From the NCBI GenBank assembly GCA_012064385.1, contig QRDG01000415.1, positions 929,126-993,125 of the forward strand: DNA of 64,000 nt, in the 5' to 3' direction. The notes under the pieces are model-generated. The model made no database searches and had not been told where the DNA came from. It saw nothing but the letters and a program-made list of their open reading frames with translations. The DNA comes from Puccinellia tenuiflora (lineage: Eukaryota > Streptophyta > Magnoliopsida > Poales > Poaceae). Position numbers and translations under genes: made by a program. Below, piece by piece: positions 42,652 to 53,487 of the stretch (its first letter is position 1; each line of letters begins with the position of its first letter).

Positions 42652-45600
42652 GTAGCGCCCCGACACCAGAACTATACAGTGAAGCGTTGTGCAACCGGTC
42701 ATGCTACACAATCGAAGGTTACTGGGTTTACCAATCCCAGGCCAAAACCTTTGGCAGGTGTGCTCGGAATGGATCATCGGCACACAACACCTCGATCATG
42801 CCATAAGCTCAGACATCGCTATCACGTATAGTAGAGAGATCAAGACTTGTGGAACAACTGGCACATTGCAGACTCTACGACACAAAAACTCATATAGCAA
42901 CTCATATATGAGAAAGATACAAATATTACACACAAAAGGGATCACAGATCCATCAGTACATCATGCGGAAGCGAAGTAGTGTTGTCTAGTACAACAAGAT
43001 GCAAATATGGCCTAAGAGGCCTACAAATAAGCATAACCCAAGCCAGCTTGTTCCACGGTCCCAAGCTGCCACCTGGGAACCCCGGACTACTAGTCGACGT
43101 CCACGAAGAAACCACCTAGCTGCTCGGTGTCGTCCTCCTCTGAAACAAATTCATAAAGGCAGCAAAGAGAGACTGAGTACGACGTACTCGCAACTTTAGT
43201 AGGGCGATATAGGCCCCATATTGACGGAGGCTCCAAAGCTGTATATGTAGTTGTTTTTGCATAAAGCTGATTTTCAATAAATAAAACATAATTTACACAT
43301 GGCACCATCTACTCAGAATATTTTTCATAAAAAGGGGTAAGAGGGTAAACTCTCATCTTGGTTCTCATCGAACCATCTTGTAGCCAGAACCACTCATCTC
43401 AACCAAAGGCACTCCCTCGACTTCCCCTCGAGGAATTGAACCTTTAGCACATGTTGATTATGCAACCTTTAGCTGCCATATCAATTAGGTTAAGGTTCTC
43501 TATGGTCTCGTATATCCGTTCCCAAGTCGTCCATAACCACGGACACGGCTTTTCGAAAAGATTAAACCCTGCAGGGGTGTACTATTTTACCCATCGGTAC
43601 CGTCCGGCTCACCTAATTGGCCCTCTTCCGGGGAAGGCCGACGAGTGGGCGCGGTTAGACCTTTACAATGCATGAGGCTTACTCAAGGACCATCAGTGTG
43701 CGGAAGGACAGGTTCAGCGCCTCCAACGCCCTGCCCCGCGGCCACATCCTAAACACCATAGTCCTCCTCGTTTCTTTTCCACCCACACAACTCACGCGCA
43801 AATGGAAATAGCAAACTAGAGGACCCTTGACAAGCCCCTCACAAATTATTCGGTCACAGGGGATTCCATATGTCCCAACCTTTGGCAGCACGCTCGATCT
43901 TGGTTCTAGAGACAAGAACTCGCACCTAGGGGCAAGAGTGAGGCAAAACACCATTCCCGATGGCAACTCACCCAAGCCTTTTTAAGCAATTTAATTAAGT
44001 AACCACGAGTAACCACCCTGTCCGACATTCCATCAATATCAACATCATGGAATTAAATCAACGGACAATAAAAGATTAAAGTAAGCATGGCTAAGCATTG
44101 CTAAGCATATAAATACAATAATTATATCTCTATTTCCGGCCAACACATCAAACCTAGGGTTCATAGGTAGGGATACATGTAGTGGTTCGGGGATAAACAT
44201 GCATTGATAGGATACTCTACATTTTGATCAAAAGTGACATTTGAACCGCATGCAAATATTATGGTGGATAAAATAAGTTTGGAAGACAATAGGATGCTAG
44301 ATGCTAAGAAGGTTAGGTTATCTGTTGCCTTGCTACCGGGGCGTGTAGTACGGCTCGTCGGGATAGGTCGGGGTGACCTCAACTTCGGAATCTATCGATA
44401 CCCAAAATAATACAAAAGAACAAATAAATCACACGAACACAAGGTGCAATGCTCAATCACATTATGACATGTCAAATTTATGCATAGATGTCACCATATA
44501 AATTAAATAGCAAAATTAAATGGAGAGCCAAATAATTAGTGCAATTATTTGGAAACAACCCCATATTTATCTTAGTGACCACCCTATTCATAAATTATTA
44601 CATTATTAGAGAAGTGACTCAAATATGCATGAACATGACATGAATGGATAGGGTTTGTCCTTCCGATCATTTTGGTACCTTATTTGTAATTTTCTGAGTA
44701 CCGAAGAATAAATAGCGAATTAAATAATTATTTGAATTTAATTCGTTTAATCATTTATGAATAACAGCAAATAAATATTTGTGATCATGATTGGATATTA
44801 CCATGATTTGATAGCATTTGAAACACTGATCATTTTGATATTTTATTCTCCAATTTTGGCTAATTATTTCACAAGTTATGAATTTTTTCAATTTAGGTAT
44901 TATTTATACCATTTTAGGAATTCTTAAGTAAAGACAAAATTATTTATTCAAAAGGGCATGGCAATGCTACCAACAGATAGGTTTTGTTTGCTGAACAATT
45001 TGATATTTAGTTTGCAATTTTTGAAGCAATATACAAGAAGATATCAATTATTTAAATTCTGTTTTTATTTACAAAGGGAAAAGCAAACCCTCGCAGGCCG
45101 GCCTTGTACCGGCCAGGTCGGGCTGCAGGCCGGCCCAGGCTGGGCGTGCGAGGCCAGCAGGCAACCCCCCGAGGGGTCCGGCCTTTTGGCCGGCCCAGGC
45201 CGGGAGCCCAGGCCACGGTGGCGGCCAGTTCAGCGACAGGTTGGCTGCCACGTCGGTGGACACGGCAGCTCGCCGGAGCGGCGATGCTACGGGGGTGGTT
45301 CGGACGAACGGAAAGCATCTACGAAATCTACTCGGCGAGGAGACCCTGGTGGCGGTGGCCCGTGACCAAATGGTCACCGGAGAAGCTCCGGCGACGACTC
45401 CGCGCGGCGGTGGATGACGACTCTCGATGGAGTCTAGATACGGAGGGGGAGGGAGAGGGAGACTATGTCTCAGAGGGGGCCCGGCTCACCCTGGGTAAGA
45501 TGGTGCGGACGGCGAGGCCGGGGATGGTCGGACGGCGACGCGAGCTTGATCGACGGCGGCGACCCGAGGCGGAAGGGAACGGCGGCACTCTCGCGGTAGA

Positions 45601-46598
45601 GAGCGCCCCGGCTCGATTCAACTAGCGGGGAGGGTTAGGATGACGCTGCGAAGGCGATGGCGGCATCGTCTTGATCCAGGGCTGCCAGAATCGACGGCCT
45701 TCATGACGATGGCGGCGGCGGCAGAAGCTCGGAGACACCTAGGGTTAGGGTTTTCGGGTGTGGGGGGGGGGAGCAAGCAAGTGGAGCAGGGGAGAGAGAG
45801 GGGGCCAAGTCGGGTCCTTCCAATCTCCAGGGGAGCAGGTGGCGCGCGGCATGGTGCGGGGCAGCATGGCGCCAGTGCTTCCCCGGCACAGTGAGGAAGG
45901 GGAGGGAGAGGAGCTGACAGGGGTGGCCCAGTGTCAGAGATTTAACCTTTTTGCAAAATTTTCCAAGTTCAAATAAAACCAGTAGGGTTTAGCTATTTAA
46001 ATGAGCCATTTAAACAATTTTTGAAATTCTGGAAAAATTCATGTGGCCTTCCCATATCATCTAGAAACTGCACAAAAATTTGTGTGGCATAATAAATTGT
46101 TTTGCACAACATTTGTTCATAGGATTTGAATAAGGCAAAGTTTAATAATTTCCAAAATATATTTATTTGGAGCACTTAAGCAATTCCAAAATAGTGAAAA
46201 TATTCATGGAGGCTCCCAATATATTTATGAAGCTCCCCACAATTTATTTGGAATTTTTGGAAAGTATAATTCGGTTTCAAAAATAAGAATTGGTTTGCAC
46301 CAATTTGAATTCTCAAATTAAAATCTTTGCTTGTCAAAATTGGATTTTGACAATTGGTCATAATAATTAAACTTGGAACTTGCTGAACAATTTGGAAGTT
46401 CAAATTAATTTGGTTTCACCAAGTTGACCAATTGCATTGAGGTTGGAGATTTTTGTGAGGGATTTGCTTCCCTTTTTTATTGTTTCCAATTGTTCCTTTA
46501 TTAACTTAGTAATTTAAACATGTATGCCATGATGCAATGCAAAGCAAAAAAGTAAAAAATTGGCCCATATTTTAGGGTACCAAGCTGGGGCTGTTGCA
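42652..46598 (-). repeat. 3' LTR (3947 bp) of a second chromovirus-like non-autonomous element
   Basis: Starts TGTAGCGCCCC and ends CTGTTGCA (a change from the usual GTTACA). It is the same family as the solo LTR at 49626-53482. Left flank CTATG; no matching right flank was found because the element is truncated on the right. GC-rich section at about 45090-45930 with CCGG palindromes near 45098-45210. A TATA-like TATTTAAA lies on its right side (about 45985-46010). Confidence 0.85.
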
Positions 46599-48468
46599 AT
46601 TCTACCCCCTTACAGGAATCTCGTCCCGAGATTCTAGAGTTGGAAGAGGAATGAGGGAGACATGGCAACACGTATCTTCCACGGTCTTGATCCCACAATG
46701 ATCTTCCTCGGTGCCTAACTTGGAGCGCCGATGGGGCGGAAAGAACTGAAGATAGCTTAAGTGGTAGACAAAATGACTCTTTCCCAAACCATAAGCCATT
46801 GAGGAGACTAGGAACGACTTGACCAAACAAAGGTCGAGCCGAGGATAGGACAACTTCTGGATTCCACTCTTTTGACATACCAGACGCTTCCATAAGGTTA
46901 AAAGCTTGGCCCAAACGCAACTGAAGGATTTATACACTGTTAGTGTGATTGGGCAAAACTTTGGGTTCACCTAGGAGGGAAAGATATAGCACTGGTCCAC
47001 CATTAGATGAGGAGATCAAACCTTAAACACGAGCTATCCCTAAGATAAAGGGAGTAGGGGAATCGACCGATAGATATTTAGCCACTCCGCAGTGAGGTTC
47101 TCCTTGAGGTTCTAGATATCACCCTCCGGCTTCGGAATAGCCTTCAATCAATGCTCAAGCGAAAGTCGTACTTAAGATAGAGAAAAGACCATAAGGAAAA
47201 ACTCCTAGGGTAAATTACGCATTACCCTTAGGTATAGTGGTTGATGTTAAAGATTTGAGAGATTTCGTCAATAGGCCTTCCGGTGAGGTGCGTGAGCCAC
47301 AACATCGGACTTGTCGGGATTGCTAGTAAGCTTAGGTCATGCTCTTAATAAACCACCAAGCATCATTTCTGCTTGAGGTTCCGAGTTGGTTAGGTGTACA
47401 GACAATTCAAGCTTGAAATGTCCGAGGAAGGAGTTTGCTAAAGTTAACCGATAGATAGGGTAACTAGATTCTCAAGATATGGCTTCACTGCCAAGCTCCA
47501 GAATACGAGGTAGATTTGGAGTCCATTGGGTCACGATTACGAAGAGAAAAATTAACCAGCAAGTACTCCAATCACTGGAGAACAACTGAGTTCCGATTGG
47601 GAATCACCGATAAGATGACGAGATTTGACGACTCATTCTTATTCAAGAGCAAACTGACAAGTGGCACACATGACGTATTTAGAGAACTGGAGGCAACAAC
47701 CTACCATCTCAATAACAATCCGCACATGCATGACCACCTTGTGATTTAACCCGAGGAGACAAGTGAACTTCACTCGGATCCACAGCGACAAAAGTCACGG
47801 GTTGCGAGAGAAGCTTTTCAAGGAAAAAGATGGGGTCTTGAGAGTTTTGACATGAATCTAACTCGTTGACCGACGGTGTGCACCTGTACGAAATGGATTT
47901 GGCAACACAGACAACGTAGCTCGATGAAATGATTACCAATCACGCTAAGAGTGCCACCAAGTCTTTGGATTTCAAACAATAACAATTGCTAAGAATATCC
48001 GATTACCACAACGATATACATCCTCAACATTCTCGAGCCCGGGTAGCTCGGAGGTAGATGGATAAGGAAGGGTAAGAGTATCACTTCATCAAGTACGTCA
48101 TGAGACTAAACACGACCTCTTGATATAAAAGAGTGTGACACTCCAAGGTGGAACGGAAAAAAAGCTACACAAGCTCTTACTCCGTGAGTTACAATACTTT
48201 GACCTGGTCCGAGACATGGACAAGGTTACCGGAGCTTGTTTCTCCTGACATCCCAAAGTGGAATGCCTTGACAAACACAAGAATAACATGCATCAGAACA
48301 CCCCAATGCACGGTAAACTTGACTGTCAACAGACAGATAGAGGTCGGACAACAGATTTAGAGGAAGGAACGGGCTAACCACAATTCCAAGATATTGCAGA
48401 AGCCCGGTTTAGCACTCCTCCGACAACTAGAGCCGAAAGGGTTTCAGGGAACGGGTGTTACCGGAGGG
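46599..48468 (-). other. Partial interior of the 3.9-kb-LTR element
   Basis: Next to the LTR are a pyrimidine run (PPT on the minus strand, TAAGGGGGTAGA) and the hairpin GAATCTCG / CGAGATTC (46616-46634). The rest is without ORFs over about 140 codons and without Gag/Pol motifs, like the LARD core. It stops at the undetermined base at 48469; no PBS or 5' LTR is seen. Confidence 0.65.
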
Positions 48469-48469
48469 N
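48469..48469. other. Undetermined base (N)
   Basis: The only N in the window. It lies between the LARD-like interior and GC-rich MITE-like sequence, inside or beside a strong inverted repeat, so a base-calling or assembly problem is possible. Confidence 0.98.
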
Positions 48470-48540
48470 CGGACGCCCCCCATAGCGCTCGTTCGGGCGG
48501 CGATCCGGACGGCCTATGGGGGGCACGACTGGAGATGCCC
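48470..48540. mobile_element. Truncated MITE end with strong inverted repeat
   Basis: GCCCCCCATAG (about 48475-48485) pairs with CTATGGGGGGC (about 48513-48523). The right end reads CTGGAGATGCCC followed by TTA, the look of a Tourist/Harbinger terminus (GGGCATCTCCAG inward) with a TTA duplication. No matching left terminus is seen. Confidence 0.5.
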
Positions 48541-48741
48541 TTATAGGGTCAAAGAGATTTTTTTTTTGGCAGACTTTAGTTGTGTGGTTTTCTCAAATAT
48601 ATTTTTCTTGAAAAGGTAGAACACAATCATTATGTGTTTTATCGGGTGGCCATATTGGGGGGTAATATCCCGGTGTGTCCATCTCAATTGGCCACACCCA
48701 TTATCCGTATGATCCATCTCACACATCCTCTTGCATAGTAA

Positions 48742-49616
48742 GAGCAACTCTAGTAGAGTCACTAAAATCGTGGCCTCAAAAACATTTTGGAGGACGGTCC
48801 ATAATAGTATTGAGGCTGCGTTTTTTGCATTTGTTTGAAATTTATAGTTTAAATATGATACTTTCTTACAAATAAAAAACTGTGGTAAATACATAATACG
48901 ACTTCTTAATAATAAGGGTTGAAGGAGGAGTCAACAAGGATGGGGACGTGGGCGCCAGATCCGTCAGAGGTGCGACAGGAAGCGGAGGCAGCACCACGGG
49001 AGCCAAAGCGTGTGCATCGCCATGGGAGTCAGAGCGTGTGCAGTCACGGCTAACGCCACGAGGGGAGAGGCAGCCCCGTCGGTCCGTGTCGTTTATGATG
49101 ACGTCTTCTCCATGGTGAGTGACTGAAACCATGAGTGAGGCAGGATTGAGAAGGGCGAAGGCGACTCTTGAGGTGAGGAAGTGGCTAGGAGGAGGAGGGC
49201 TGGCTAGGGTTTGTTGTCATTATCCTCGTATGGACATGCAGTGAACACCATTAAGGGTTGGTTGCGGGTAGAACGATCTTATCCGCGGAGGCTCTGTTTT
49301 TGTCCCCGTGGTAGTTTATGGGTGATGGTGCAACTGGATGCATACCGAAGACTGGAGGATGACCATGAAAGTTTATTGACACCACGACACTTGGATTTGG
49401 AGTGCGCTCCAGAAGAGACCCCCCCCCCCCCCCCCCCCGCGCGTCCCCCAAGCTCCGATATGGATGCTTGAGAGCCAAAAATGGAGCTCCCTGCAAAAAA
49501 TGGAGGCAAAGGCCGGTATGACGACTCTGCTAGACCTGTTTTTTTTGGGCCTCACTCGCCATACCGACGGTTATTATAACAATAGGAGTAATATGGTGTA
49601 TCCACTACATTTGCTC
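48742..49616. mobile_element. 875-bp Harbinger-type non-autonomous DNA transposon
   Basis: Terminal inverted repeats GAGCAACTCTAGTAGAGTC and GAGCAAATGTAGTGGATAC (14 of 19 identical) are flanked by TAA at 48739-48741 and 49617-49619. The interior is non-coding for transposase and GC-rich in the middle, with a 20-base C run (49419-49438). TAA/TTA duplications are typical of PIF/Harbinger. The GC-rich interior might be a captured host fragment. Confidence 0.7.
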
Positions 49617-49620
49617 TAAG

Positions 49621-52600
49621 ACCTATGTAGCGCCCCAACCCCAGAACTATACAATGAAGCTTTGTGCAACCGGTCATGCTACACAATCGAAGGTTACTGG
49701 GTTTACCAATCCCAGGCCAAAACCTTTGGCAGGCGTGCTCGGAATGGATCATCGGCACGCAACACTTCGATCATGCCATAAGCTCAGACATAGCTATCAT
49801 GTATAGTAGAGAGATCAAGACTTGTGGAACAACTGGCACATCACAGACTCTACGACACAAATATTCATATAGCAACTCATATATGAGAAAGATACAAATA
49901 TTACACACAAAAGGGTCACAGACCCATCAGTACATCATGCGGAAGCGAAGTAGTGTTGTCTAGTACAACAAGATCCAAATATATGGCCTAAGAGGCCTAC
50001 ACATAAACAACCCCAGCCAGCTTGTTCCACGGTCCCAAGCTGCCACCTGGGAACCCCGAACTACTCGTCGACGTCCATGAAGAACCCACCTGTGTGCTCG
50101 GTGTCGTCCTCCTCTGAAACAAATTAATAAAGGCAGCAAAGAGAGACTGAGTACGACGTACTCGCAAGTTTAGTAGGGCGATATAGGCCCAATGCTGACG
50201 GGGGCTCTAATGCTGTATAATGTAGCTAATTTGCATAAAGCTAGTTTTCCGTTTTTAAAGGACATAAAGACCCATGGCATCGACTACTCAGAATATTTTC
50301 ATAAAAGGGGGTAAGAGAGTAAACTTTCTCCTTTGGTTCTCATCGAACCATTAGTAACCAGAAACATCTCATCTCCACCAAGGCACTCCCTCGAATCACC
50401 CTCGAGGAAATGAACCTTTTAAACACACGTTGAGTTGCAACCTTTAGCTGCCAAGTTTTAATTAATTAGGTTATACTTTTCTATGAGCTAATCCGCCTTT
50501 CCCAAGAGTTTGTCCATAACCGTGGACACGGCTTTTCGAAAAGATTTACCCTGCAGGGGTGTACTAATTTACCCATTGGTACCGTCCGGCTCACCTGATT
50601 GGCCCTCTTCCGGGGAAGGCCGGCGAGTGGGCGCGGTTAAACCTTTACCTCGCATGAGACTATCCAAGAGTCATCTATGGCAACAGGACAAGTTTACCCA
50701 GCCTATTTCAGCCCCTGCCCCATCGCCACGTCCTAAACACCACCATCCTCATCATTTCTTTTTCCGCTCACACACCCACGCGCAAATGGAAATAGCAAAC
50801 TAGAGGACCCTTGGATACGCCCGCACAAGTTATTCAGTTAGTAAGGAGCCCATACTCCCACCAATGGCAGCACGCTCGGTTCTTGGTTCTAGCTAAAAGC
50901 ACTCTCAGCCTAGGCGGCAAGAATGAGGCAAAACACCATCCCCGATGGCAACTCATCCAAGCCTTTTAGCAATTTAATTAAGTACCAACAGTAACCACCA
51001 TGTCCGAACATTCCATCAACATCATAATATGGAATTAAATCACCGGACAAAAATATAACACTTGACTAAGCATGGCTAAGCATATAAATACCACAAATAT
51101 ATCTTATCTCAGGCCAACACATCAACCCTAGGGTTCATAGGTAGGGATACATGTATTGGCTCGGGGAAAAACATGCATTCATAGGATACTCTAGTATTGA
51201 CCAAAATTGACATTGGAATCGAATGCAATATTATAGTGGATAAAACAAGTTTATAAAACAATAGGATTCTAGATCCAAGAAGGTTAGGTTATCTCTTGCC
51301 TTGCTGCCGGGGCGTGTAGTACTGCTCGTCGGGGTAGATAGGGTTAACCTCGACTCCGGAATCTATCGATACCCAAAATAATAGAAGAACAAAATAAATC
51401 ACATGAGGACAAGGTGCAATGCACAATCACATGATGACATGACAAGTTGATGCAGGGATATCATCATTTAATTTATCTAACAAATTAACTGGAGTTCCAA
51501 ATAATTAGTGCAATTATTTGGAAACAACCCCATATTTATCTTAGTGGCCACATTGTTTATAAATTATTACATTATTAAAGAAGTGGCTTAAATATGCATG
51601 AACATGACATGATTAAGTAGGTTTTGTTCTTCCGATCATGTTGGTACCTTATTTGTAATTTTCCGAGTTTCGATGATTAAATAGCAAATTAAATAATTAA
51701 GTGAATTTAATTTGTTTAATCATTTAAAGAATAACATCAAAAAAAATTGTGATCATGATGTGATATTAGCATGGTTTGATAGCATTTTAGGGGCTGATCA
51801 CATTGATATTTTATTCATAATTTTTGGTTAAACAATTAACAGTTTATGATTTTTCCCAAATTGATATTATTTAAAACCATTTAGGGATTTCCTAAATAAA
51901 GGAGAAATTTATTTCCTAAACAGGGCATGGCAATGTTACCAAATGATAGGTATTGCTTTTCTGAACAATTTGGTATATCATTCGCTAAATTTGAACCAAT
52001 ATTTAAATAGTTATCATTTTATTTAATGTATTTTAAATTTACTGTTTGGGCCGGCCTCCAGATTGGCCCAGGCCGGTTTCCAGGCCGGGCTAGTGTCTGA
52101 GGCGACCGGCCTCCTGGCCGGCCCAGACCGGGCACCAGGCCGGTCAAGGGCCCGAGGATGCCGGCCTCCTGGCCGGCCCAGGCCGGGCGCCAGGCCGGGC
52201 CACCATCTGAGCCAGCCGGCCTTCTGGCCGAACAGGCCGGTGCCCAGGCCAGCTCACGGACGGCGACGACGGCGACGGTGCACGGTGACCGGCGGCGAGG
52301 AGGGGAAAAGGGGGAGCGGGAGGTAGCCAAAACGAGAGAGGAGCTCACCCTGAGCCCTAAGGTGTGGACGGCGACGGCGCGGATGGGCGGAAATCGTCGC
52401 GCGCATGCTCGACGTGCAACGGCTGGCGGCGGGAGGAGAAGCGGATGCCGGAGCCGATTTAGGCGACCCCGGCCCGATTCCTGGCAAGGGGAGGAAAAGG
52501 AGGATGCGGCGGAGGCTTGTGCCGGCGTCGATCTGCTCGAGAAGTCCTATATCGGCGGCACTACGGCGGCGGGCGCAAGCTCAAGCTCGGCGGCGATGCG

Positions 52601-53487
52601 AGCAAGAGAGAAGAGAGGAACGGGAGCAGGTGGAAGGGGAAATGGGGCGGGGGCGTCCAGGACGTCGTGGGCGTCGTCTTGACCTCCAGCGCGGCAGTGG
52701 GGGGGAGGGGGGGCGGTAGCGTGCGGAACAGGGGCGGCGGCATGGGCGCGGGAGGCATGGCGCCAGTGCCTCCCGGCACTGTGGAGAAGAGGAGGGAAGG
52801 GGAGGATGACAGGGGGGCCTGTGAGATTTTTGAACATTTCTCCCTTTTCCTTTTCTGATTTTAAAACAGCAGGTTTAAACTATTTAAATGAGCCTATTTA
52901 AACATTTTTAGAAATTCTGGAAAAATTCATATGGACTCCCTATGTCATGAGTAAGCTCCACAAAATTTTGTGTTCCAAATTAAAATGTTTTGGACAACAT
53001 TTGTTCCTAGGGTTTGCATATAGTCATTTTTGATAATTACCAAAATGTATTTATTTGGAGCACTCAAACATTTCAATAAATTAATATTTATGGAGGCTCA
53101 TAATATAACAATGAAGCACCCCATAATTTTATTTTGAATTTTTGGAAAGTTTAACTTGGTTTCAAAAATAGAATTTGAATTAAACCAATTTTGAAGTCTC
53201 AAATTTATTTCTTTGTTTGACAAGAATTTTTCCTTTGACAATTATTTATAAAATAAATCCTTGAGCTTCCTGGACAATTTGGAAACTCAAGAACAATTGG
53301 TTTTGCCAATTTGAGTATTGTATTTGGTTTGAAAATTTTGGGAGGGATTTGCTTCCCTTTTATTGTTTTCCAGTTGTTGCTTTATTAACTTAGCAATTTA
53401 AACATATGCCATGATGCAATGTTGCAAAGCAAAAAGTGAAAATTTGGCCCATATTTTAGGGTACCAAACTAGGGCTGTTACAACCTA
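49621..53487 (-). mobile_element. Solo LTR of the chromovirus-like family with TSD ACCTA
   Basis: The LTR 49626-53482 (3857 bp, TGTAGCGCCCC...CTGTTACA) is flanked directly by ACCTA at 49621-49625 and 53483-53487. The matching 5-bp flanks show it is a complete insertion reduced to one LTR, presumably by recombination between its LTRs. It is related to, but clearly diverged from, 42652-46598. A GC-rich section (about 52050-52850) contains a 55-bp-period array at 52051-52260. Confidence 0.87.
52051..52260. repeat. 55-bp CCGG-rich tandem array in the solo LTR
   Basis: Cores of the form CCGGCCTCCTGGCCGG begin at 52051 (variant), 52106, 52161 and 52216, exactly 55 bp apart. The repeat is about 70% identical to the reverse complement of the unit in the 6.3-kb element LTR, with conserved blocks CCGGCCTCC and CCAGGCCGG. 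Confidence 0.88.

Noticed and set aside
45104..45976. ORFs in the GC-rich part of the 3.9-kb LTR (and 52158-52858 in the solo LTR)
   Set aside because: Not conserved in frame between the two LTRs and without domains.
42652..53482. One 10.8-kb element with LTRs 42652-46598 and 49626-53482
   Set aside because: The right LTR has its own TSD (ACCTA on both sides), the sequence beside it is only a weak PBS match (9 of 12), and flank CTATG is not repeated on the right.
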